The notes under the pieces are model-generated. The model saw only the letters and a list, made by a program, of their open reading frames with translations. It had not been told where the DNA came from and did not search any database. A program made the translations under genes and the position numbers. A DNA stretch of 64,000 nucleotides, taken from assembly GCF_949628265.1 (NCBI RefSeq), contig NC_088788.1, forward strand, positions 25,840,335-25,904,334, read 5' to 3'. Shown piece after piece: positions 13,033 to 25,357 of this stretch (within the stretch, counting starts at the first letter, position 1; each line of letters begins with the position of its first letter). This stretch comes from Cloeon dipterum. Taxonomy: Eukaryota; Arthropoda; Insecta; Ephemeroptera; Baetidae.

Positions 13033-16000
13033 TCAATAATCATTGGCGTGATGAATGGGTGGTTGGAATGTAGAACCGTTAAAGCCAGACATCAAGTCTC
13101 TCACAGTCTGAACTTCCGCGTACGCCTTGAACGATCCAATTGCGCATTAGTGTGAATTGCGACGAAAAAAGAAGTGTACTCACTGGGTAGTCGCTTGTTT
13201 CGCCAGGATTGTGGCCCAGGTTGATCCGCGGCGCGGCCCTTGGCGGAGGTTGCAGGGTGGCGTACATGTTGCTCTGGGTCTCCACCTTGATATGGATTAA
13301 AAATGTTTATAACTAACAAAAAACCAGGAAATATATGTGGGGTTTATTAATCCAATATTACAAGGTACTGCAAAACGCTCTCGTACTGTACTCCAGCTTT
13401 CAACGATTGCTGATTCCAAATTCTGTGCTAAAAACTGTTTCTTCGGTTTTTTCAGATAAAGTACTGTTGATGAGATTTGAGAGCCCAAAATAGCTGCTGT
13501 TCAGTAAGAGCGTGTGTGATATTATTTTTATTTAACACTTTTTTCAGTTTTTAGCCTTCCATTCTTTGTTGTTTGCCTATGGGAGTAGCCATTGTAAATT
13601 TGACTGTACTAACAAAATTCACCCCATGTGGATTTTAATTTTTATATTTACAGAGTTAAATTTATTGATAAAACTGTTTAAATGAATTTTTCGCTCTAAC
13701 CCCTTTAAATGTGAGAATAAGAAAATGATTATTACCTGATGGTCAGAGTTATCCAACCTTTCAGGCTCACAGAAGACCTGCATAGTTAGCTCCTGTTCTT
13801 CGTAAAGTTTTAGAGTTCTGAAACAGACCAGACAAACCGTTTATGAAAATGCAAAAAACAAAACAAAAAACAAGAAGAGAATTGTACTAACTGTTCCATC
13901 CAAAGGGGATTTTCCGTGGTGCAGTTAGGTTCATCAGAGATTTCTCTCTGAATCAAAGCCTCTTTCCTGATGTGCGAAAGCTTTTGGCTGGGAATCGGCA
14001 GCACCCTGGAAGCATCAATTTAAATATTGCCACAGCAAAAATGAATGGTGTTTGCTAACCAGTGTCTCAGACAGCAGCAAACAACGAGGAAGCTGATGAA
14101 GCCAACGATCAATACAACCAAAAGTGCAACCAGGGCGGCAAGGGCTGTGTCTACCTTTTCCTCCATTGCCTCTGACGATTTTGCAGACTGAAAATACAGC
14201 ACGGGTTGAATGATTCATTAAAAAATTGTCGCTTCTCTACTCACTATCACATTTTGAATGGCAAACCCTGAGTAGTAGTCCTTCAGGGTGTCATAGTTGG
14301 AGTCGACCAGCTTGAGAACCTGAGGAACCGCAACTATCCCCATCGTTGCAGGATCAACCACCGCGAGATACATGTCAGACCTGCAAAAGGACATTCTACA
14401 ATCATAACTAATTGGTTTTAAAACTTAATAATACCAGTTGTGCTTGAGTTGGCCTTTGTCGTCCACGTGGTACCTGATGTCATCAGTGACAACCAGACCC
14501 TGAGTGACTCTGCTCAGTTCAGAGGTGACTTTGTTACGGTCCTTGTGCACACTCTCTGGCGGCCGGGACAGAATAACACGCACCAACTGACTTTGGTCGT
14601 AAACCCAGACCTGGTAATTTTTTTACAGATTAGAAACTAAAAATAATATTGCAAGTAGAAAATGCGAAATCAAATCTAATCTGTCCTCATGACAGTAGGA
14701 TTTGGAATGAGTCCTCAACTAACCGTAAACATTTTGCTAGGCAGGCGACTAGAACCAACAGATTCAAGAATGACACACTTTTCCTTTGTTTTTTGTGTGT
14801 GTTGAGAACACGAGGGAATTAAAATAGGCAATACAACACAAATCAATTTGTTTTAGATTTTAATTACCCAAGGTAAAAACTAAAGCAGTGGGTGCATCAA
14901 TATTTTTTAATTCCTCAAATTTTTATATCATTGAGTAAAATCTGATTTTTTGGTGATAGCTTAATAAATAGTATTTCTATGATTTACAGTTAAAAAATTA
15001 GCGTTTTTCACTCACATGAACCAAAGTTTCTGCCTCGCGGTATGGTGCAACCATCTCCTTAGCCACAAGTCTTAGCAAAAATCTACCCTGGTTGTACTCC
15101 AGCATGGGCGTGGTGGTGCTGATGCGTCCCGTGTTTGAAACCTTGAAGGGTGAAGGCACCAGTGACCCAGAGCTCACGTTGGACCCTGGCGGATAGAGGT
15201 TGGAGGCGCGCAGCATGTACTCCAGGTTGTCTTTGCCACCTTTGTCAGGGTCGACAGCCGCAATTTGTGCCACCTGGTCGTTTTCCTGGCTCAAGGCGTT
15301 CACTCCAGCGTAGAACTCAGACTTTTCAAACATGGGCGGATTGTCGTTTTCATCAGTCACTGTGATAACCACGCGAACCACGCTCTGCTCCTGATTTAGG
15401 ACGTTTTCCCCACCGATCAGAATCTCCTTTCCTACCCTGGCTGGGTCATAATCAGGGTCGTTTGAGGCTTTGATCAGCAGAGTGTAGTTTTCGCCCTTCT
15501 CCCTGTCTAGTGGCATTGTGGTCCTCACTCTGCCGTCCGTTTTGCTGACACTGAACTTGCCATCGCCGCCAGACACCAGGAAGTAATACACTTTGGCGTT
15601 TTGCCCTTCGTCGGCGTCAGCTGCATGAACGGTACCTAAAGAAATTTAACGGACTTGAGACAGGTTAACGTGGCTTCAGGCGAAACGCACCAACAACTTC
15701 ATCAGCCGGTCCATTTTCCAAAACCTTGAACCTGTAACTGAACAACTGATTTCCTTCAACAACTGGAAATCTGGGTTCGTTGTCATTTGAGTCCATCAAG
15801 AGGACAGTCAGGAAGCTCAGGGTTTCGTAAGAGACAGGATAGCCGTTGTCCTTGGCCACAAGCACAAGCTGAAAGAGTCTTATTAGCTGAATATTTGAAA
15901 ATTGCCAAAGTTATTTCTACCTCGTATTTGGGCTGCTGTTCTCTGTCGAGAATGATCTTGGTGCGCAACTCTCCAGTGTCGGCATCAATTACGAATTCAT

Positions 16001-19000
16001 CACTTTCCTGTACCAGTGTTCCTCCCACAGACTTCAGGTGGTATGTCACCCTTCCGTTTTCTCCCATGTCCAAGTCGTTAGCTTTCACAGTCAGTACTAG
16101 GTAGTTGGGAAGGCCAGCATTCTAGCGTCACAAACAAATTTAAATATCTCCCAACCAATTTTGCCAATTTCACGCACTTCTGGCACTTCGACAGTGGCGT
16201 TAGAAGAGGACGGCACTGCAAACTTGGGCTGATGCTGGTTCACAGCCTGCACGGTAAGCTTCACCGTTGCCTCATCTTTGTTGATACCATCGTCCACCTT
16301 GACTGTGAGGACGACGTCCTGAGTTTTTCCTTTGGTTAGTTCCTTCAGTGACTGGTTGGTGTACAAAATTCCAGTCACTTGCTCCAAACGGAAGTACTCT
16401 GAATCAATTTTATTGTGATTGAAGTTTTCACTTTTTAAAGGTTTAATTTGTTACTTTGCGGGTCACCGCCTATTATTTTGAAGGAAAGATATGCAGTTGG
16501 ATCCTCATCAACAGCTCTTAATTGGATGATTTTAGAGCCAACAGGAATGTCTTCATTCACAACTGCTCTCCAGGACTGTTGCTCAAACTTGGGAGGGTGG
16601 TCATTTTCGTCTTCGACAGTTATGCTTACCTAGGTAGGCCAGGATTAATACCTTTAATTTAAAACTTCATAAAATGAGCGTTACAGGTGCACTAGCAGTC
16701 CTCTGATTTGGAGGCTCAGCTCCATCACTTGCCACAGCCTGAACTAAAATTTCTGAGGTGACTTCACGGTCCAGAACCCTTGGATTGTAAACTCGAATGA
16801 TTCCGTTATTATCGATCACAAAGTCACTTGCTTTTTCACCTAAAAAAGTCCAGAATTTAAAAAGTTAATTCAATTAAAAAAGACGTGAATGATTGCAAGA
16901 GTAAAATTACCTAACAGAGAATAACTGATCTTGCCAAATTCTTCTTTGTCCTTGTCAGTAGCAGCAACTTGGGCGACAAAGGATCCCACAGCAGCGTTTT
17001 CTCGTACGCTGCCCTCATACCTTTCCTGCTCCAGAAAAATGTTAAGAACGCCATTTTGTAATTTTTCAGCACACCTTTAAAAAAATTGGAGTTTCATCAT
17101 TGATATTTTCAACACTGACAGTGACATGAGCTGCAGATGACAAGGGAGGCTGTCCAGAGTCCCAGGCCACAATTTTGAAGCTCAACTCGGAAGAATCTTC
17201 ATAATCGATCCTCTGCTTGGTTTTGACCACGCCTGTGGTGCTGTTTATTTCAAAGTGCTTTGACTCAGGATTGATTTCGTATTTGGAAATGGAGGCAGAA
17301 TCAGGGTCGCTTGCCTCAAATCTGCCTAGAACGGTTCCAACAGGCACTTCTTCTCTGAGAGAAACTCTCAATTGAGGGCTATCATGAGTCCAAGGAGCAG
17401 CAAACTCAGGAGAGCGCTCATTCACTCCAACAATGGTAATCACAAGAGTGCCTACAAATAAAATAAAGTTAGTTATAAAATCAAGAAGAATGGAGGATTA
17501 AGCGCGGACCAAAACCCTCCTGCAGCTTCTGTGCGCTGGTGTCAGTCACTTTGACAGTGAGACGTACAACTGCTGCCTTTTTCCTGTCCAGCCTGGACGA
17601 AACATGGACTTGGCCTGTGTTCTTGTTTACTTCAAAAAGACCCTAAAATTGCAAAGTTTATTTGAATAGCAGTTAGTGCCCCTATTATAGCGTTCCCTAT
17701 TTAAATTGCCTGAATAGTTAAGGACATGAAATCAACCTTTAATATAATCAATTTGTTCGGACTGCATCATTGAGCAGCTGAAACTTGGAAATTTACAAAA
17801 AGGGCGTTTATATTCAGTAATATTATTTAGCTAATAATCGCACACCCCACGAGCCTCTTTCTAGACATTTTAAATTTATTCAAATAGAAGTCAATTCAAT
17901 TTTTTGACTTGATATTTCTAGATCACTTACTTTTAATTCGTCAGTGGCAGCAACCTGTTTGCCTGAAGTGTCTACAAATGAGTAGGGCTCAATAATCGCG
18001 TATTCAAGGCTATCAGGACTGTCCACGTCTGGATCAGTGGCCAACAACTGATGAACTACGGTGCCAATGGACGCATCCTCAGACACCTACAGCACAGGGA
18101 TAGTTGTATGATGATACCCTGTGATTAAAGCAAGCCAAACCTTTGCTCTTTGCGTTGGTGGGGTGAAAACGGCTTGTTTGTCGTTACTGTCAATTATGTT
18201 GACAGTCAAGGTTGTCGTTCCAGTAAGCGAAGGGGTTCCTAAACAATTACTTGAGATATGAAAGGCATTTCTATCATAATGTTTACCTGAATCAACAGCC
18301 AGTAATCTAACTTTGTACTGCGGGATTCGATCAAAGTCAAGCTTTGCCGAAACTTCAACAACTCCACTTTGGGAGTCAATTTTGAAGTGCTCAAAAGCCC
18401 CAGATTCAATGAAGTAATTTACTTTTGAGTTATCTCCTGTGTCTGCGTCACTTGCATGAACCGTTTCAACACTAGTGCCTGTAGAAAAAAATCAGCTTAG
18501 CCTTGATATTTATTTTTTCTTAGTTCTAACCGATAGCGGCATCTTCTTGGACAGTTGCAACATAGAAATCCATTTCAAAAACAGGCGCGTTGTTGTTGAT
18601 GTCTTTGATTGTGAGGGTGATGTTAGTCATGTCCGAAAAAAGTCCGTCGCTGGCTTGGATTTTTAAAACGATTTGATCCGTGCCGCTCACGCCGTCCTTG
18701 GCACGGATTGTGAACTCTCCAGAGTCAGGATCCAAGTGGAACATTTTCTCTGGGTCTCCCTCCACGATGGAATAAGTTATCTTTGAACTGACGTCAGGGT
18801 CTTCAGCCTTAGATTTTTTTCAAAATTAAAATCTAGACAGCTCAAGAATTTCGCGACGCCTTACCTGCACGGTTAAATATGAATCAAACTTGGTGCTTCC
18901 CTCGTCCACGTGAGCCCTGTATCCAGGGTGGATAAAGTGCGGAGGGTTATCGTTGGCGTCGACCAGCGAAATCTTTAATGGCACCGCGACACTCTGACCT

Positions 19001-21617
19001 TCACCCTCGTCATCAGTCGCCTTTGGAAACGCGCATATTGACCACACTTCTGAGCCATAAAAATCAGTAAAATACCTTGTAAGAAATGTAGTAGTCAGCT
19101 TTGGTCTCAAAATCAAGACAAGGAGCAACGCCTGACTGTCCTTCTACACATTCAGCGACTGAGATGACTCCAGTTTTCGCATCCACCACGAATTTCTCTG
19201 CGCCGTCGCCTTTGAGCGAGTAAACAAGACCACTGGTGCCAAAGCGGCCAGAGTCTCTGTCTGTGGCTGTGATTACAGCCACCTGGGTTCCTGCACTAGC
19301 TGTTTCTGACACTTTAATCATGTAAGATTCCTCGGCAAACACCGGAGGGTTGTCGTTTACGTCCTGGACGCTCAGTACCAGAGAGGCGGTCGAAGATAGC
19401 TTTTGCTGTGTGTTTGTCTCCTCAGCAACGATCTGAGAATAGAATATAAGAAATATACTTAATCTGCCAGAGTGTCAACATTGAGTACATCAAAACAATA
19501 CAGGAAAATTATAAAGTAACTAGATTAAATTGAAATACATGAAGATATTATGTTACTTGGCGATAAGAGTTTTCTGACTTAGCTACACATGGAATAGAAT
19601 TTGTAAATAAGATGGAGAACCTGAAGGAAAAATTTCCGCTGGTTTGGGTCTTCATAGTCAAGTGTTTGATTTGTCAATTGCACCGTCACTGTGCTTGAGC
19701 CGACAGCTTTCTTCTGATCAATTGCAAATATTCCAAAGCCATCCACAAGACTCAATTTGAAAACGGAATTGTTGCCCTGAAAAAATTAAAAAAAATTGAT
19801 CCCTGATATGATTGACAATTTTCCGTTCCATACCACATCTGGGTCTGTGACCCTTATATCGAGACCTGGAATAGGAGAGCCAGGCAGAGTATTTTCAGGT
19901 ATTACAGCAGAATATTCTCTCTTCTCAAACTTTGGCGCCTCATCATTCACATCTCGAACGGTGATTGTGAACTGAGCTGTGCTGGTTGAAAGAGACTGAT
20001 CGTCATTCGATTCAGAATCTTCTTTGGCCTGATAATGAATTCAATAGAGGAATACTGCAATATTAAAATTAACATGATTTTACCTGTACTGCAAGATGAA
20101 TCACGCCAGTTGGATTGTCGAGCGCCTCTCTGTCCAAGGGCTTGGCTGATCTTAACTCTCCACTATATTCATCAAGTAAAAAGTAATCCTCTGGATCTGG
20201 TTTGAAATAGAGTTTTTATTATCATTTATTTATTTTAATTTAATTTGTTTATTTATTTTAAATATTTCTCCATGACTTAATTAAGAATTTTCTCACTTTT
20301 CATGAGGTGGTAGGTAATGTGTCTTGGCCTTCCCCTGTCACCATCTCTAGCAGTGACAACGAGGACAAGAGTGCCAATTGGAGCATCTTCGTCAACAAAA
20401 CCAGCCATAGAGCCTTCAAACACTGGGGGCAAATTTTGCTCGTCTTGTACGGAAATTTGAACAGGGCTACTGGATGTGTGGGCTCCATCCTGCGAGCCAC
20501 AAGATTAAATTATGCACCATAAACACAATAAAAATGAATCTCACCTTGACTTGTAGTTCAAATTGGAAGAGCTGCTTTTTAGAGTAGTCAAGTGGGGCTT
20601 TGAGAAGCAACTGAGCCTCAATGGCTGACGTATTGGCAACTATTACAGACAGATCAAACCAGTCGCACACACCGGAAAACTAGAAATTAACGCATGCATT
20701 AAAGTATAATATCAGAGCATCTATTATAACGGTTACTTGTGGCAAGTCCTTGCAGCTTATTTCCAGTGTATCGCCCACAAGGTCAGGATCAAAGGCTTTA
20801 ACGCTTTTCAGCACCACATGACCAATTTTGCTGCTTTCGCCAATTTCAGCTTCGTAATGCGCCTACATTTGACATTTTTTTAAATCAAACTCTAATTCAA
20901 AACATATTAAAAGTCATCAATTTTAATTCTGGGTTAAAAGGAAACCTTAAAGAGAGGTACATTTCTGGACTTGGCTCTACAATGAGGCCCATGCGCCCAT
21001 GTAATTGGCATACGGAGTTTTCACGAGTGTCCACTATCAGGGGGTCGCACATTTTGAAAGAGGTGAACCGATTAAAAAATAATAATAATAATAGAGGAAA
21101 ACACACACAAAAATTTTAGGTTCTAGAAATTAACCCGAGTTTATCCAAAAACGGTTTGCTTAACTAAAAACGTATAATCACAACCTTATCAAATTTTGGT
21201 GGGCTGTCATTCTCGTCGACAACGATTACGGTGGCTGGCGCAGAGACAAGATTAGCAAGCTCATTGTCCTGTGCGGTGATTTCGACCATGAAAGACTCAT
21301 GCTGCTCGCGGTCAAGGCTCCTGATCAGGGTGATATTGCCGCTGGAGGGGTCGACCGCCAGGTAGGGGTTGGGCTTTATGCCGTAGCGCACCGTGTCGCC
21401 GTCAGGGTCAATTGCCTCCAGCTGGAAAACCACGCTGGCCACCGGCGTAGCCTCGCTCAAGGCCAGATTGTTTGGCTCCTTGACGAACTGGGGAGGCTCG
21501 TTTGCCCGGCAACATCCTGGCGGAGGAAATTAATTCAAGGTTTGAAAAGGTAAAAAAGGTGTAAGACGCACCTGATAAAAGCAGCAGCAGCAGCAGTGGA
21601 GAGAAAGCAGGCGGCAT
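13033..21617 (-). CDS. Cad87A: Cadherin-87A, 14-repeat transmembrane cadherin
   Basis: Thirty exons, about 1844 residues (fly about 1975): 21617-21572, 21516-21185, 20862-20737, 20679-20545, 20489-20297, 20196-20084, 20028-19834, 19776-19621, 19432-19076, 19020-18865, 18807-18531, 18478-18287, 18238-18141, 18086-17931, 17642-17516, 17451-17075, 17028-16911, 16839-16685, 16629-16455, 16398-16178, 16121-15921, 15868-15691, 15635-15016, 14610-14435, 14380-14245, 14187-14060, 14005-13892, 13817-13736, 13285-13184, 13125-13033. A Leu-rich signal peptide precedes about 14 cadherin repeats with DRE and DxNDNxP calcium motifs. A membrane-proximal domain (QLVRVILSRPPE) is followed by one membrane helix (about 1687-1710) and a cytoplasmic tail with TTENPLW, LYEEQELTMQVF and C-terminal GSTFQ, all diagnostic of Cad87A. 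The expected role is calcium-dependent epithelial adhesion. The long charged insert I recall in the fly's mid region is absent. The start of exon 17 could be 3 nt later. Confidence 0.93.
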
Positions 21618-24258
21618 TTTTGCTGAAATTTAACGTTTTTATTAATGAACGCAGCGTTATTGGTTCACTCAAACGGAGAGTAAGGGACAAATAAAAATTT
21701 GAATAAAAAATCGATGGTTTATTTTCGTCTAGTACTTAATACTACTTGTTGAAAGAGTCAAAAAATAAATTCTACACATCAATGAAGACATAATAAGCAG
21801 ACTTAAGTTAAATAAATGTGATACAAAAAATCCTGGAAAAAATCACATTATGAACTGGACCGTTTCTTGAATTAAGCGCTGGTTGATTTTGCTCCCTTTT
21901 CACAACTATTTCCATTTTTTACCACTTCTATCGGATCTCTTGAAATGCGAATTCCTGACCGTTTCACACCATGCATTTCACAAAAATGACCTAGGACGCA
22001 ATTAATCGTAAATATTTCAAATCAGAATCAGAAGAAATCATGCAGTTACTTGTCCATTTTGAACTGGACCAAAATTCTTCCCTGCAGAGACCTTTAAAAA
22101 AATATTTATTTTTTTCGAATTTAGCGTGCAATATTCTCGCAACTAATCGCGAGCGGACGTGATTTTGTTTTGCAAAACAACCGGAAAATATATTTTACCC
22201 TATCTTACTAGAACAATTCAACGAGTTGTGTAGCATACTTGTGCTGAATAATATTAGGATGGTTTATTTTTGTGAGAGCCACTTTTTATAGAATCAGAAA
22301 TGCAGCAATCAAAAGATAAAAATTAAGTGTTCTTTAGTGGAATTTGGTTTATTTCCTTCGTGATAAGTAGAGGAAAGGTTGAAAATTCGTTCCATTTCTC
22401 TATTGCATGATAGAACTCATACATCATCAAAGAAAGTCATAAATAATAATACCATTAATTACTCAGTTTTAAATCAGAATATCTTATAAAGTATAGCTTA
22501 ATTTTCAGGCAGATAAAGTTATCATTAAAATTGCGGTATTCCATTCTTGAATAATTAAATTCCTCGCATATTTTTTATCTTTTTCCGCTGGCAGACAGCG
22601 CTAGACGAGTGTTGTAAGCCCGAGCGTTCACCCGTGAGAACGGTACTTTTTCAGCGCTGCTGCCTCTCGTCATACTATCAAACGAATTAACTCTTTCGGC
22701 ACCGCTCACGACAAGAGAAGAAAGGAACATCTCTAGCCTTCCTGATTGCTGTGCGACATCCATACTAAACGCATTGCAGCAACAATATAGCACGCACTTG
22801 TCTTGTTTTTGTGCATCTGCCCTAGATCCCCAAAAGCAGCAGCAAAAGCACACGCTCCTCTGTTCTCATATGGACAAGAAGAACACTAGCTATTGTATTC
22901 TGTGCGTCTCTCAAGGCTTTGTTAGCTGCTTAATTTGATGCTGTTTTCAAAGGCCACACCAGCTTGCAACATTAAATTTTTATTAAGTTTTTTACTTGGA
23001 TACCGAATAACCTTAAATTAAAAAAAACTACTGTCAAATCGAGGAATAAATGAGCTCTGTGAGTTGGTAAAGTAATAATTTTGCTCACATTGGAGAAATA
23101 ATTAAATATAATTGAGAAGAAAGTGTGAAATTTATATTTCTTGAGTGACAATAATTGTTCTTAAGAATTCTTTTGCAATACTAGAATCCTTTTATTTACT
23201 GTCATTAGTTTACAGGTGCATTCAATAGGAATAATCTCTTGATCCGCTATCATATTTTTAGTTATTCAGCATTGCATGTTTTTAACGCTTTAAAATAAAG
23301 AAGCAGTGATTAATATGAATTTATATATTTTGGAATGATATTCGAAGAGCTGTACCCTGATAGCTATCATTCTAGCAAAAAAACATAATTAAAAAATTAT
23401 TTTAATTATTCATTTTTCTACAATTTTGATATAAAAAGTTATTTATAAACAACATGCCTGGAGTCTGGAACTTGAATACTGTCAAAATATTTGAAAAGTA
23501 TATAAAGCATCATCGTCAACTAAGAGAGAAAGGGTGGCATACCCTGGTGATGGTCTCCTTCAGGTTGTCAACATTCACGGAACGCTGGACCAAGCGCAGT
23601 CACTCCCTCGGCCCTTTCGCAGAACATCAACAAAGGCACGTGTGCAAGGGCAATGGCCTGCCAAGGGTGGCGAAACGCAGACCACCCCTTCCTTCGCCCC
23701 CTGCTCTAGAGCACAGCACTGCTACTTTTGACGATCCTGTCGCTTACGTCAACATTCGTCTGCTGTGAGGACAGCAATTGATGTAGGTAAGCACTATGCA
23801 GATCGGCCATTAAGATTTCCCACCATCCAGTCCTGCAAAACGAAATACGCCGAGCGATTCGTACGATTCAGAAGTACCGCCCATTGAGGGCCAATGGCAA
23901 GGGTCAACCTTCGATAAATTTTAAACGGAAAAGAGCTGTTGTGTTTGCCATGTCAGTGTTCTTGGAGAACCGCGAAATTTAAAAAGCTGCTTAATAGTGA
24001 GCTAAAATGAAAGTCGCGGAAATTTTCATGATGGTGGTCGTCGATGAGATCGGATCTTGGACTTACCTGGATCGGATTGAGGAGCATAAAAGTGTATAAT
24101 TCGCTATTCGCTCAAATCCAACGACAACGACGTACAAGCGCAAGCCACAAGCAAAATACATAACACAAAAGCATTGAAGCAAACCGAGAGTGTTGAAGTA
24201 AATTGTGTAGACGCTTTCCGCATTTCGCTTATAGATAACTGTGATTGATATTGTGGCT
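21618..24258. other. upstream region between divergent Cad87A and RanBP1
   Basis: Cad87A ATG is preceded by a good acceptor (TTAAATTTCAG, five bases upstream), so its 5' UTR is probably spliced and begins further right. A GTAAGC donor on the minus strand at 23747-23742, beside a GC-richer island at 23540-23930, is one candidate for that non-coding exon. The rest (about 21700-23450) is AT-rich with no gene visible. Open frames at 23454-23768 and 22575-22853 have no recognisable content. Confidence 0.4.
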
Positions 24259-25169
24259 ATGGCAGACAACAAAGTTGTAGTAAGGTGCAGCGTATTTTCC
24301 ACAATCGAAGCAAATTGTGTATTTCCATTCACAGAAAGAAGAGGAAAATACGACCGAGAAACCGGCAAACCCCGACGAAGAAGGCCAGGTAACCAAGCAG
24401 GACGCACATAATGAGGAGGATTATGACCCGTACTACCCTCCGATCGTGGAATTGCCAGAAGTGCACGTTTACACAAATGAGGAAATGGAAGAAGTCATGA
24501 TAAAATTGTAAGCTCATCTCGACGAATCACAAATTTATAGTCTTTATAAGTTACATTTTTGTGGTTTCAGGCGAGCAAAGCTATACAGGTACGATTCATC
24601 TTGTGTGCCACCTGAGTGGAAGGAACGAGGCACCGGTGAAGTCAAGCTGCTGAGAAATCTGGACAAACCTGTAGTCAGGCTTGTTATGAGAAGAGACAAA
24701 ACTTTGAAAGTGTGTGCGAACCATTTCAGTAAGACACAAGTTATTGAAACCTGTAGATTATTTTTTTTTTAAATTGTCCTAAATCGCTTTAGTCCGGCCA
24801 TGGATGAAGCTTTCGCCAAACTGCGGGAGTGACAGAGCTTGGGTGTGGAGCGTGAACGTTGACTATGCAGATGAGGAGCCAAAACCGGAACTGCTTGCTA
24901 TCAAATTTGCAAACGCTGCAGGTAAAATTTCTCTGTAAAAATAAAATGACTATATACTTGCTAACTCCACAAAATTTTCAGATGCCACCAAGTGGTTTGA
25001 AATGTTTGAGAAGGCCAAGGAAGTTGTTAAGGACGATGATGAAGGGGATTCTGGAGGCAGCAGCGAAGACGAGGAAGAAAAAGAAGCCGAGGAAGTGAAA
25101 AAGAAAGATGCGGCAGCCGAAGAAAAGGCTGAAAATTTAGCCGAGGGCCTCCAGAGTATGAAAGTCTAA
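24259..25169 (+). CDS. RanBP1: Ran-binding protein 1
   Basis: Exons 24259-24279, 24335-24507, 24571-24728, 24793-24921 and 24982-25169 give 222 residues with consistent phases. The first exon encodes only seven residues (MADNKVV) before a GTAAGG donor. An acidic N-terminus leads into a full Ran-binding domain (about residues 36-165): PPIVELPEV, the [12 protein letters not shown] core, [16 protein letters not shown] and the RAWVW...DYADE strand. The tail is Glu/Lys-rich. The protein binds RanGTP in the cytoplasm and stimulates RanGAP, releasing Ran from export complexes. Fly homologues have the same size and order. The gene is divergent from Cad87A and convergent with Grip. The start is supported by the match of the MAD... 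N-terminus to the family and by the 55-bp intron that follows. Confidence 0.95.
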
Positions 25170-25221
25170 GAACTTGCCTCTACTTTTGCACGCGATCTCC
25201 AATATTTTGCATTTTTAGACG

Positions 25222-25227
25222 TTTATT
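25222..25227 (-). terminator. poly(A) signal of Grip
   Basis: TTTATT on the plus strand reads AATAAA on the minus strand, about 130 bp after the Grip stop. If used, the 3' ends of Grip and RanBP1 overlap or abut. Confidence 0.55.
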
Positions 25228-25234
25228 TTAATCC

Positions 25235-25240
25235 AATAAA
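25235..25240 (+). terminator. poly(A) signal of RanBP1
   Basis: AATAAA lies 66 bp after the RanBP1 stop codon. It is within 15 bp of the opposite-strand signal for Grip. Confidence 0.7.
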
Positions 25241-25357
25241 ACAAGCAATTCCAAAAATTCACGAAAAGTTTTAATGGATCTTAAGTTGAACAACATTTTT
25301 CTTGAAAGTAATGTTAAAAGCTAGATAATATAATTGTAATCATAAGTAAAGGCACTT

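Noticed and set aside
23454..23768. 104-codon plus frame upstream of RanBP1
   Set aside because: No homology, and no donor that joins RanBP1 in phase. It is more likely leader or promoter DNA.
24063..24476. 137-codon minus frame
   Set aside because: It is antisense to RanBP1 exons 1-2 and their intron, with no supporting features.
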